The translations under genes and the position numbers were made by a program. Of a stretch of 64,000 nucleotides of DNA, positions 11,866 to 22,044 are shown one piece after another (the first letter of the stretch is position 1; each line of letters starts with the position of its first letter). Source of the DNA: Sclerodactyla briareus (taxonomy: Eukaryota > Echinodermata > Holothuroidea > Dendrochirotida > Sclerodactylidae); contig JAODTK010005857.1 in the NCBI GenBank assembly GCA_026419785.1, positions 62,001-126,000 on the forward strand, given 5' to 3'. The notes under the pieces are model-generated. The model had not been told where the DNA came from and ran no database searches. It saw only the letters and a list, made by a program, of their open reading frames with translations.

Positions 11866-12005
11866 ACTAATTTGAGTGTACTGTATATGAATAATTACAT
11901 GATGTAGGTCTTGTGTAGCTCAATCCAGAGAAGGTGAGTAAGCTATACTAGATAATTTGGAGAGAGTAAAGATTGGATTTCTAATTAGTTTTGCAGCCAG
12001 CTGAA

Positions 12006-12320
12006 CAAGGGTGGCGCCAGCCGTCGGGGATTTTTTTTCCATTTCGTCAGGGATTTTTTTTCCATTTTGTCAGGGAGCCCGAGTGGGTACACTAATATTT
12101 ACCACCCCTTATTCATATGAAAAATCCTATTTTGAATTTTATCGCAATACCCAACCCTTTCTTGGTAGAGGCAATTTCAGCCTGTTCTACTCAGAGCGCC
12201 TGATTGAGTGGAATCTCACTGGGAGTAACAATACTCTTCCAACTTTTCTTCTTGAGAGAAAAGTCTCAAAAATGAAAACATAAAAAATGCAGGTTTTGAC
12301 ATAGGTGGTAGGGTTCTCCC
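12006..12320 (+). mobile_element. M1 family transposon copy, internally deleted
   Basis: Starts CAAGGGTGGCGCCAG, then 'ccgtcggggatttttt...tttcgtcaggga' (partly duplicated) and 'gagcccgagtgggtacactaa'. It jumps to the 3' part 'cagagcgcctgattgagtggaatctcactgggagtaa', then 'gagagaaaagtctcaaaaatgaaaac' and 'gcaggttttgaca.aggtgg'. The central part seen in the longer copies is missing and the 3' TIR is not found. The open frame 12011-12283 is transposon-derived sequence without a domain. Confidence 0.65.
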
Positions 12321-12749
12321 TACAGCCTATGCTCCGAAATTTTTTGATCGGTTCTGGACGAGCCCGTCGGCAGAAGGGAACTTTGAACAACTGTTCTCAG
12401 ACATTCCTCAGCTCTCGTTATTTTTCCAGGCTTCTTCTTTGCCAGATGGTTGTTAGTTCACTAACATCTGTTCATACATATAGCCTAAATATCCCCCTGG
12501 CCCTTCTGACCTTTCAACCCATGTGGCTCCAGTAGGAACTAGAGGGTTACCAGAGATGTTTGTTCGGCCTGCACCTGTCTGGCACCTATATTCATCTGGA
12601 TGCTATCTGCCCAGGTACCTACCCTTCTAGATAACTCTTCTGCCAGTGGCTGGCCAGGCTTCCAGGGGCCCTTAGGTAGGCCTTCTGGACACCATACACT
12701 CCACTCAGCACTAGGCTACCCCCAAAAATCAACTGGGGATAGACTAGGC
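12321..12749. other. Unassigned stretch, moderately GC-rich
   Basis: No recognised gene or repeat. The flank next to the MITE (12742-12749, GACTAGGC) is its target-site duplication. Confidence 0.5.
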
Positions 12750-13114
12750 CAGGGGTTCCCAGCCTTTCCCAACTGGGGTACCATCTCACATTTTTGTGGT
12801 GCCACCAAATACCACTGTCCTGATAGCCTACCATTATCTGAAAAAGGGTGTGGCGTTTTGACTGTACTGCATGGCCAATGCCAATATTCTGAAAAAAGGT
12901 GGGGGCCTGGCCTCCAGTGATCGTAATCCTGGGAGAGAGGTCCATTTCAGGGGGTGTCATCCTCCCCTTTGCCATTTTCCCAATAATTAATTACCCTCTT
13001 TTGCAATCTGGTGCAATTCAGGTCATTTGGAGCACACTGTGTACCACCCACGGTCCACCGTATAAGTCCACATGTGCCACTGGTGGTGCGCATACCATAG
13101 AACGGGAACCTCTG
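12750..13114 (+). mobile_element. hAT-like MITE, 365 bp, near-perfect 8-bp TSD
   Basis: The left terminus is CAGGGGTTCCCAGCC. The right terminus ends CGGGAACCTCTG, which inverted reads CAGAGGTTCCCG. The first 11 bases agree as CAGRGGTTCCC. Flanking 8-mers are GACTAGGC (12742-12749) and GACTAGGG (13115-13122), 7 of 8 identical, with TA at the centre as in the Buster-type nnnTAnnn hAT consensus. The CAGGGGTTCCCA-type end is typical of hAT elements in animals. The frames inside (12600-12920 plus, 12619-12975 minus) are not transposase. Confidence 0.85.
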
Positions 13115-13221
13115 GACTAGGGTATCCGCAGAGAAATTAATCGCATATGACTCCCCAGAAAGAGAAAAATATATAATAGGCACATGCTAGAAACTGTGAT
13201 TTATGGACTGATATACATACA

Positions 13222-13376
13222 CAAGGGTGCGCCAGGGGAGGGGCAGGGGGCCATGTTCCGGGGATTTTCCCCATTTCGTCGGAAGGCCTGAGTGGGTACG
13301 CTAAACTTAACACACCCTTACGAGGGCCCATTGCCACGACAGTATAAATTGTTTTCAACCTTCTTCTAACAAACCA
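13222..13376 (+). mobile_element. M1 transposon, 5' part of a copy split by family A
   Basis: Begins CAAGGGTGCGCCAG and follows the family order to 'caaccttcttctaa' at about 13370. The family sequence then resumes after the family A copy, at about 15406 with 'tattaaagctaaaaaaaattggggaacgcttcg'. Together the two parts give about 700 bp, close to the 755 bp of the copy at 21282-22036. Confidence 0.75.
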
Positions 13377-15405
13377 GAAAGCCAAAAAGGCTTAGTGATT
13401 CCTTGTATGTTCTGCCAATCCTATAGTCAGACACACAGCAAATGGGAGATAGTACCAGCTCATTATGGGCACATCAACGTCTGACAAATTTCCCCTATCT
13501 TTACCAACCAACAATTAGGGTTCCTGTACTCTTGGTAAGAAAGATACCACACTCAGTTCAAGGTTTTTCAGACTTGTGAACTCTGGTAACCTAGATGACC
13601 TCCGACCTTGACCCCAAAACAATAGGGTTTAATGTACTCATCAGGGTGAACACAAACCAAGTATGAGTTCAATCCATCCAGGTAGGGTTGTTGAGTTATC
13701 GTGTTTCACAAGCCAAAAATTGGCACAAAATTATCAAATTTTCACAAATTTTTATTTTCGACCAAAATTCACCCCGACCTGAACCAAAACCAATAAGGTC
13801 CGGTACTCCCCTAAGAAAAGCTATAACCTGATTTCAATTGCCATCAGACCAACAGTAGGGACTATAGTGTTACAAGGTTTTCAGACTTGACCTTGGTGAC
13901 CTCAGATGGACCTCTGACCGGACACAAAACCAATTAGGTTCATGTACTCTCATGGGGAACACACATACCAAGTATGAGCTTCATCCATCCGGGTGGGGTC
14001 GAGTTGAGGTTATTGTTGTGTGTAGTTATGGCGAGTAGTTTATAGTTGTGTTATTGTGTTTACTAGCCACAATTGGCCAACCCAAATAGCAAATGTCACA
14101 AATTTTCTATTTTCGAAACAAAATTCACCGGGACCCGGACCGGTAAAGTAAAAAACAATAGGGTTCCTTGTAATAAACCCTAAGAAAGCTATACACCTGA
14201 TTTCAACTTGATCAGACCAACCATTAATGGACTTATCGTGTTTACAAGGTTTTCAGACTTTGCCTCTGGTGACCTCAGATGACCTCTGACTGGACCACAA
14301 AACATAGGGTTCATTGTACGGCATCATGTGGGACACACATACCAAGTATGAGCTTCATCCATCTGGTGTGGTCGAGGTTATTGTGTTTACTTAGCCAAAC
14401 TGCCAAAATATCATTTTTCACAAATTTTCTTTTTTCACCAAAATTCCCTCCCGACCTGATCCAAAACCATAGGGTTCCCTGACTCCCCATAGAAAGCTAT
14501 AGTGCTGATTTCAACTTGATCAGACCAACCATTATGGGATTTATCGTGTTTACAAGGTTTTCAGACTTTGACCTTGGTGACCTCAGATTACTCTAGACCG
14601 GACCACAAAACAATAAGGGTTCAGTGTTACTCATAATGGGGAACACAATACCAAGTATGAACCTTATCCATCGGGTGGGGTCGAGTATTGTGCTTCACTA
14701 GCCAAAATTGGCCAAATTAACAAATTTTCAACAAATTTTCTATTTCAACAAAAATTCACTCTCGACCTGAACCAAACACAATAGGGTTCCTGTACTCCCC
14801 ATGAGAAAGATATACACCTAATTTCAGCTTTATCAGACAACCATCTGGACTTATCGTGTACCAAGGTTTCAGAATTTGACCCTGTGTTCTCTGACCTGAC
14901 CCAAAAACAATAGGTTCATGTATCATCATGGGGAACACACATACCAAGTATGAACGTCATTTCATCCAGGCGGTGGGGTCGAGTTCATCCTGTTTACAAG
15001 CCAAAAATTGCCAAAACATTGAATTTTCACAAATTTTCTATTTTGACCAACTTCACCCAAAACCTAACCCCAAAAACATTAGGGTTCCTGTACTCCCCCC
15101 ATGAGAAAGGCTGAGACACCTAATTTCAACTGACTCAGACCAAGATGCTGGACCTTATGTGTTGACAAGGTTTTCAGGGACTTTGACCTCTGGTGACCTC
15201 AGATGGACCTCTGACCTGACAAAAAACATAGGGTATGTACTACATCATGAGGAACACAATGACCCAAGTGATGAGCCTAACTACCCAGCCTGATCAAGTT
15301 ATAAAGTTTACAAGCTGGGCGTCACACACTCACACACATACACCACACACACACACGGAACATGACTGCATAGATTCCTCTGAACTTCGTTCAAGAATCA
15401 AAAAT
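13377..15405 (+). repeat. Family A repeat, longest clean copy with both ends (A5)
   Basis: The left end is GAAAGCCAAAAAGGCTTAGTG. The interior has about six dimeric units: the 'ccaaaacaatagggttcatgtac' landmark falls near 13613, 13925, 14293, 14605, 14892 and 15220 (about 290-370 bp apart). Between these lies a diverged second half with 'agaaagctatacacctgatttcaac'. The right end has a CA microsatellite (15321-15356), the stem-loop 15374-15398 (TGAAC TTC GTTCA core) and an A-rich tail. It is inserted in an M1 transposon. No coding frame. The TGACCT cluster recurs once per unit. Confidence 0.85.
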
Positions 15406-15953
15406 CAATATTAAAGCTAAAAAAAATTGGGGAACGCTTCGCGCGCATCATATATTTAATCGGATTTGCAGTGTTCCTTGCTCAAGTTGAAATATCGCGT
15501 ATCCATTATTTCTACAGGAACTATACATGGCATAAGGCAAAAACAATTGTATGATATCGTCGATATGTCACGGCAGGAGAATAAGGTTCCAATTCTGTTG
15601 GGGAGGATGTCGCCCTGCCGTCTCCACTGTTTTGCCTTTGTATTAATTGGGGAGTGGATTTCAAGCTCACACTGCAAAATACTTACAGTCTCAGGCATTT
15701 TCTCTTGTATTTATGAGAGCGCGCTAAATCGAGGGGAATGCCACTGAGAGGAGAGTAAACCAATTTTTCCCAAGTGTGTGTTTTATTTGTTCATTTTTTT
15801 CTCAAGAGAAAAAAGTTCAAAAATTGAAAACTCAAAAATTGCAAGTTTTGACCTAGGGGTGGTTGTGAGGCTCAGCGGGGGGGAACTTGGACCCACCGTC
15901 AGGGAAATCGGACCCCCCCCCCCCCGTCCGGGAATCTTGGCCCACCACTGTAA
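15406..15953 (+). mobile_element. M1 transposon, 3' part of the split copy
   Basis: Collinear with the inverted copy at 21282-21860: 'agctaaaaaaaattggggaacgcttcgcg', 'aaggttccaattctgttggggaggatg', 'gaatgccactgagaggagagtaaacc', 'ctcaagagaaaaaagttcaaaaa' and 'gcaagttttgacctaggggtgg'. It ends CTTGGCCCACCACTG at about 15953, close to the M1 right TIR. The minus-strand frame 15456-15698 lies inside it and shows no domain. Confidence 0.7.
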
Positions 15954-17034
15954 CAACTGGTGATTATTGCAACATTTGCATCAGCTACTTAATGGCAAGG
16001 ACACTCCCCATAGAACCTCCTCCGGGAACACAGATCACCATAGCACCAAAAAAATGACTGTGGAGGACACAGCATCGGGGATACTCTTCCCAGGTAAATA
16101 TCCATTCAGTTGGTCCACTAGCAGTTTTGTACCCGGACAGCCACCTGCTGCCTGCCGAGAAACAGCCATTGATACGACTACCTAGCAATCAAGCATATGA
16201 AGTAAGCTTCAAGTAAGGAAAGGAAACATTCTGCAACCACTGCATCTAGATAGTCGCTACCCAGGTCTGGTTCTGCGGTGAAGGGTGGGAAAAGAGGTCT
16301 TCGTAGCCCCCTCATGTTTCAAGTTAGGACAATAATTTGATGCCCATTCATACTTGGGAGAGGCCTTTTCCAGTAATTTTTTGACGGAGGCCAAAATCTC
16401 CCTAAAGTTGAGTTGCTATCGATGCTTCGGACCACTCATCGCTTTCATTTGATAGTCTTCTGGTAATCATCATCCCCCTTACTCAGTGGGGGAAGGGGGG
16501 AGCTGCTGTCAGCAAACACATCATGTCACCTATTGGTCTACCCAGTCCCCTCTTCCTCGATTTATTAGGAATATTACTCAGGGATGATATGGAATCGCAC
16601 ATTTTGACCAATATCACAACATTGTGTGGATTCAATTTAAATAAATTGTAGATTCCAATACAATATGTTGATTGGAGTTATGTATATTGACATAGCAATT
16701 TGAATCAAATGTACGTATTACTAGGCTATTATTTTGGAAAATATTCAACCTACCCGAATAATACATGTCATCTTAAATTCATTATTAATGTAAAACATTT
16801 GGTATGAGGCTTGCCCATTTCAGTATGCAATTTATAACAATAGTCTTCAAAATTGAGATGTTATTTAATTCATTAGTAAACAAGGTTTAAATAGCTGTTC
16901 TTTAAAGTGCCTTATGCACATGTGTCAATAATCGCACAGAGTCATGTGAATTGACAGTCATTGAAGCCGGAATCATAATATTTTGTTCCCCTCCCTGCCA
17001 AAAATACATTTTCCAACACAGCAGGCCTGCGACT
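15954..17034. other. Unassigned intergenic stretch
   Basis: No recognised repeat or gene. The segment 16600-16960 is AT-rich and lacks long frames. Confidence 0.5.
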
Positions 17035-17825
17035 ACAGCGAGTTCAGGAAACAGTAGTACTCATTATGGGGGAACGGTTACGAAAGTATTGATCCTCAGC
17101 ATCCAGTAAATCAGGGTAAACAAGCTAAAATTAGCAAGAATATCAATTTTTCACAATATCCCCATTCCCCCCCCCCCCAGAACTGGCCCCAGTCTACACC
17201 AGAAAAACCAATAGGTATTATACTCCTCAAGGAAGGGCATACAAAAGTAAATAACCTGATCAACCAAGCAATCTGGACTCAATGTTTTAACAAGGATTCA
17301 GACTTTGACCGCTCTGACCTTAGATGACCTTTGACATGACCCTAAAAAAACAATAGGGATCATGTACTGAATAGGGGAACCACCATACAAGTGGGAATCA
17401 GTGGTGTTAACAAACTAAAATTGCCAATCTCCATTTTCCACATTTTCCAATTTTTCCTCAAACTGGCCCCGCTCCTAACCAAAACGATAGGGTTATTGTT
17501 CTTCCCCATAAAGAAGCTGCATACTAGATTCACCTTATCGGCGGGCATTGGGACTCGTCGTGTTTATAAGATTTCAAACTTTGACTCACTTGACCATCAG
17601 ATGGACTTCGACCTGACCTCAAAACAACAGGGATCATGTACCATTATGAGGAACCCATAAAACTTGGGTCCGCACTAAATAGTGAAACTTCCTCCATTCC
17701 CAGGGGGTCAAATGTTATTGTGTTACAAGCAAAGCGTTAAAAAACCCCCCCACATACATAACATACACACCACACACATCCGCATGACTACAGTAGATTC
17801 CTCGACTTTTGTCGAGGAATTAAAA
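17035..17825 (+). repeat. Family A repeat, 5'-truncated copy (A6)
   Basis: About two and a half units, entering at 'aacagtagtactcattatgggggaac'. It ends with CA-rich 17751-17778, a perfect stem-loop at 17797-17820 and the tail TAAAAATG. The 11-C run near 17168 lies where other copies have 'ccatttttcccc'. Confidence 0.75.
17797..17820 (+). other. Perfect terminal stem-loop of family A
   Basis: ATTCCTCGAC, loop TTTT, GTCGAGGAAT: a 10-bp perfect stem followed by an A-rich tail. Equivalent, less perfect stem-loops lie at 5135-5152, 6451-6471, 8146-8170, 15374-15398 and 51574-51597. Confidence 0.85.
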
Positions 17826-18030
17826 ATGTGCAAATATCACTTTTCACAATTTCCCCCTTCAATGACCCCCTGTCCACACAATGACAAGAGGGTTCTTACT
17901 CCTCATAAACAAAAGTTGCATACTGAATGTCTTAACACATGATCAGACCAGGCAGTCTGGACGTCATCATCGTTAAACAGATGTCCAGACCTTTGACCTG
18001 ACCCCAAAAGGGATCATATACTCATCATCG
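17826..18030 (+). repeat. Internal family A fragment abutting the A6 tail
   Basis: Begins directly after the A6 tail with 'gtgcaaatatcacttttcacaatttccc', an internal family A segment. It continues to 'cctttgacctgaccccaaaagggatcat.tactcatcat'. Nested insertion or head-to-tail arrangement are both possible. Confidence 0.65.
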
Positions 18031-19194
18031 ATTCTAGTTTTTAATTCCCCATATACAGCGACTCAGTTCCATGCTTTTGTGTCAAGTCAGGGCTTTCTGT
18101 TTTGGTAATGTGACACCTGTTCTCGTAAAAGTTTAGAAGAAGCGATTAGAGCTACACCAAATTATTTGTAAAATGAAACCAATTACTTGTCACCACACCA
18201 TAAATTTCGGGAAGCAGGTAAACTCTGATTCTGGGTTAAGACTTTGTCTTGTGGGCTGAGTGGTCTGTTGAATTGTTGAGGATTGTGATCGTGTTGCGGA
18301 AGAGTTTTCCTGTCTCAGTGTTTTGTCTGGAAAAAGTGCATTTAGTTTTGTCCGTGAACATTTCTGAAGTTTCCAAAACCTACATACTGCTATCTTTGGA
18401 GTATAGGGAATGAGAAAAACAATAAGAAAATTGTGATAAATCAAGCTTCCTCATGATGTGAAGGCTCACTGTGAGTGTAATAGGTGATGTTATTTAAAAA
18501 TTATGGTCTTATACTCCGCAAAAGGGGGGGGGGGCTCTTACTGGAAACACCTCTTAGTCAGTCGGCCATGAGATGTGCGATTCCTGAGAGCTCATGATGC
18601 AGGATAGGAGAATTGATATTTCAGAATCTTACATGCCGACGAGAGAACGCGGACACATTGGGAAAAACCAATTTTTCCGAATATTTTAAGACTGTGGGAG
18701 TTGGAGTAGTCTGATCTGAAACCCATTGTCGAGATAACTTCAGAAGCCTAGGGAATTTTTCAGAGCTGCAGTCTAAATGGACTTGGTCAATGGCAGATTC
18801 ATTTAAGGGCTCTTAGTATTGGGGCAGTGTTATTCGCTTATCTTCTGCCCCCAAACTATCTACTTCTGTCCGAGTTAAAGCACCAACATAGCAGGGTTTT
18901 TTGACAGGTGGAGCTACTTCCCCCCTCCCTCCCCCAAGCCCCTCTCTGTGTTTCCCCTAGTATTGCGGGATTCTGAAACCTATCAGTATTGGTTGCCCCA
19001 CAACTTGGCTAACTGTCTGTTTTGTATACCACTTTGTAAAGTGAGGTGATTCGCAGAGGCGAAACAACAGCGAATATAGTGTCTATGGAATTTGATGCAG
19101 TGCCGGAACCCCCACTTACCTGCTATCTGGGTAATTAGGGCACCAACATATGATATTTCTAAAAAAAAACCAATTTTTTTCACAGAAAATGACA
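18031..19194. other. Unassigned intergenic stretch
   Basis: Contains a 10-base G run near 18525. The minus-strand frames 18190-18444 and 18983-19249 have no recognisable domain. Confidence 0.45.
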
Positions 19195-19625
19195 TCTTGA
19201 CAAAACAATGGGTTCCGGATACTCTATGAGATAATACACACTGAATCATACAAAAGCATACAAAGCCATTGGATAATCCTGTTACAGGGATTTGCCACTG
19301 AGCCCTTGACTGATCCCAAAAACAATAGGGCTCAATAGGCTCATGGACTCATCATGACGAACACATATATCAAGTATTCGATTCATCCATCTAGGGGGGT
19401 TGAGGTACGTCACAAAACTAAAATTTGCCGAAATATCATATTTTCACACAACTTTACATTTTTGATAGAAATGGCTCTCAATCTACACCAAAAACAAACG
19501 GTCAGTGCAACTTCCACAAGGAAGCTTGACCAAATGGAATCTGAAACAAGCAAGAATTCGGGATTATGGCTTACAGAATATCAACCATTGACGTTTGACC
19601 TTATTCACAAACAGTTAAGTTTGTG
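19195..19625 (+). repeat. Family A fragment
   Basis: Carries 'caaaacaatgggttccgg.tactc', 'gacgaacacatatatcaagtattcgattcatccatc' and 'cacaactttacatttttgatag...ctacaccaaaaacaa', i.e. just over one diverged dimeric unit. No terminal structures. Confidence 0.65.
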
Positions 19626-19959
19626 CAAAAACTGAGCCACGATACTACCCATATTGCGAAATTGCATCCTAAATTTACCACAATCTGTGAAATTTGAATA
19701 TTTCATTTGGCCAACATCCTCTTCCTGAATTCAGTTGCTGGACAGAACCGCTAATTAACATGGATGGCCCAACAAAGGTTGTGATGATAATGTGGGGGGG
19801 ATGGGTGGGACCTTGCAATACTAGTAAGTATCCGTAGTCTAGATCACGGAACCATATCTGTTTGTGGAAATTACTCACCATACTCAACGTACCAAAGTGC
19901 AACTCAGATTAAATGTGCACAGGGCCTCAGGTTAACCAACGGCACCTCCGAACGCACCA

Positions 19960-21080
19960 TTTGCCGTGAGGCTGTGAGTGTGTTGCCGTCATCAGATACT
20001 GAAGGGTGGTGTCAGCGTGTCTCCAAGCTGCCCCCACCCCCCCTCGTTACGTCCTAAAGGGGGAGGAACATCCGTAAACAAGCCCACAAGGTGGCCTGAC
20101 CCTCACATCTTGAGTCCTGACCCGTTGTTCTCTGAGATGTGCGGAGCAATGAGCTCTCAGATCGGTCCCGGACAGTCCCCACCCGGACAATTCCCACCCG
20201 GACAATTTCAAACCAAATGTGACCTAAATTGGGTCCCTAGACCTAATTCTGGGGACTACACAAAAAATTCGATCGGCATCACTGAAGCATCCATGCTTTA
20301 GGCCCGAGCTTTGTGAACTGGAGGGCCCTGTGTGTTGCAATCGTGGAGACCCTGCTAGATGCTAAAGCAAGCTGCACATCCGCGTCTGGATTGCCAGTTC
20401 ACCTGCAGAAGCGCGCGAAGATATGAAACCTGTAGGTTTATGGACGGCGCCCACCTGCCACTGGTCATGGTCGAAAAACCATGGAGGCGCTGCGAACCCC
20501 TCCCCCAATGGTTACAAACACCCATGGCGCTGGGGTCCGCTGGGCAAAGCTCCCAAGTACCTGAAGTCCCTCCACTGGTGGGAAAGGAATGGCGAGGCGC
20601 TTGTAGAGCCGAGGGTACTGGCTAGACCCGCGGCCATGGGGCTCCCGACCACCATGTGCAACCCACGAATGCAAAGCCGCCGAATATGAAGAGCTCGGGG
20701 GCGCTGACCACCTGAGGACACCACAACAACTGCGCTGCCCCCCACGTCTGGGCCCCCTTGGAATAACGGGGCAAAATCAGAGGAACGGCCTGGAAACGAA
20801 CCCAGTGGCAGCTGGAAATCCTGGCTGATTTCCTTCATCGACTTACCCTTTCTCCGCCTCGGACTGCAGGGTTGCTGTATTTCCCCCCCCCAAACAGGTT
20901 GGGAGCCTGGAAGGGGAAACCCACAAGGGAAAGGAGGCCTAGCTGTGGGGGCTAATGTTCCTGACACCCACCTATGAGTGTCAAGTGATGGAACCAGTGC
21001 TGCCTGAACACTTTTCATTTTTCTTCCCCTTCCCTGCCCCAGTTGCTCGAGCTGAGCGCCCAGTGAGAAAAGCGGCAGTT
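19960..21080. other. GC-rich island of unknown nature
   Basis: Clearly more GC-rich than its surroundings. It carries overlapping open frames on both strands (20359-20625 and 20423-20689 plus; 20512-21018 minus, 168 codons), as expected of GC-rich DNA lacking stops. A pyrimidine tract ending in AG (about 21020-21043, ttccccttccctgccccag) resembles a splice acceptor on the plus strand. It could be an exon/CpG-rich promoter area or the 5' part of a retroelement. I recognise no protein family. Confidence 0.35.
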
Positions 21081-21095
21081 ACCTTTTTTGAAGTT

Positions 21096-21190
21096 TTTGG
21101 TATGAGCCCGACCTGGGATTCGAACCTGAACTTCCTCGGGTGGGAGGCCACGCTTTACCAACTGTGGTCTAACCACTTGGCCTTCATACG
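21096..21190 (-). repeat. tRNA-like SINE head or tRNA pseudogene
   Basis: On the minus strand it reads GTGGTTAGACCACAGTTGGTAAAGC (A-box region), then CAGGTTCGAATCCCAGG (a good B-box), then TCGGGCTCATACC. The arms do not pair well enough for a functional tRNA. A related minus-strand sequence at 42967-43040 shares the TCGGG(C)TCATACC end, which suggests a dispersed tRNA-derived SINE. Confidence 0.5.
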
Positions 21191-21281
21191 GCTGAAGTCA
21201 AAGACCTGAAGTCAAAGATCTCCAGCGCAATGTCCTCAAGGCTCAAACCGACCTGGTGACGCTCGGCAAACTGGCCGTGCA

Positions 21282-22036
21282 CCATGGTGGGCGCCATGAT
21301 TTCCCGAGTTCCCTGATGGGGGGGGGGGGGGCCAAGTTCACCCCTACGAGGCTCAACCAACCCCCTAAGTCAAACCTGCATTTTGGATGTTTTCATTTTT
21401 TGAACTTTTTCTTGAAGAAAAAAAAACGAAAAAAATGAATACACAATGTGGCGAGCAATGGTTTACTTCTTTCCAGTATCTCCTCCCACTCAAGTCTCAG
21501 ACGCCCTTCTTAGTATAAAAGGGGTCAGGTATTCTCCCAATAACTGCACCGGAAAACCTGGCACTGCGTCGTTGAAATACACCACGCTACAACGAGGCAC
21601 AAACATGATAGATGCAGAATGAGCATCCTCCCCCAAACGAATTGTAACCTAATCTCTTGCAGGGACATTCAAAGTATCCATAATGCTTGTGTATCCTATC
21701 GATATATTCCATTAGTGTATAGGCTGTAGCGAAGAGATTACGCTGATCTTAAAACTCGAGCGAGGAACTTGACATTACTATAGAAAGATATGATATTCAC
21801 GAAGCGTGCCAAAAAATTTTGCAGCTTCACTTAGAATTTTCACTATAGAAGTCTGGAAATATATACTTCGGGACAAAAAGTCCCTCGTCGGGGTGTGATC
21901 CATTTAGTGTACCCGACTCTCCCACTCTGGCCCTCCCCGACAAAGTTCCCCGCCTGAGGGGCCAGGCTCCCCCGACAGGGGGGGGGGCATGCCCCCCTTC
22001 CCCCCCCCCCACCTCCCCCGCGGGCGCCCACCCCTG
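21282..22036 (-). mobile_element. M1 family transposon, most complete copy, ~755 bp
   Basis: On the minus strand it starts CAGGGGTGGGCGCC (22036) and ends GGCGCCCACCATGG (21282), giving TIRs close to those of the other copies. Flanking 8-mers GCCGTGCA (21274-21281) and CCCATGCA (22037-22044) agree at 6 of 8 positions, suggesting an 8-bp TSD and thus hAT affinity. It contains a G run (21319-21330), C runs near 21980-22010 and the 'cacgcttcg' segment. The frames in it (21827-22148 minus) are glycine-rich artefacts. Non-autonomous. Confidence 0.7.
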
Positions 22037-22044
22037 CCCATGCA

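Noticed and set aside
20512..21018. 168-codon minus-strand gene
   Set aside because: Overlapping long frames in the same GC-rich block on the other strand and no recognisable domain; the composition alone explains the lack of stops.
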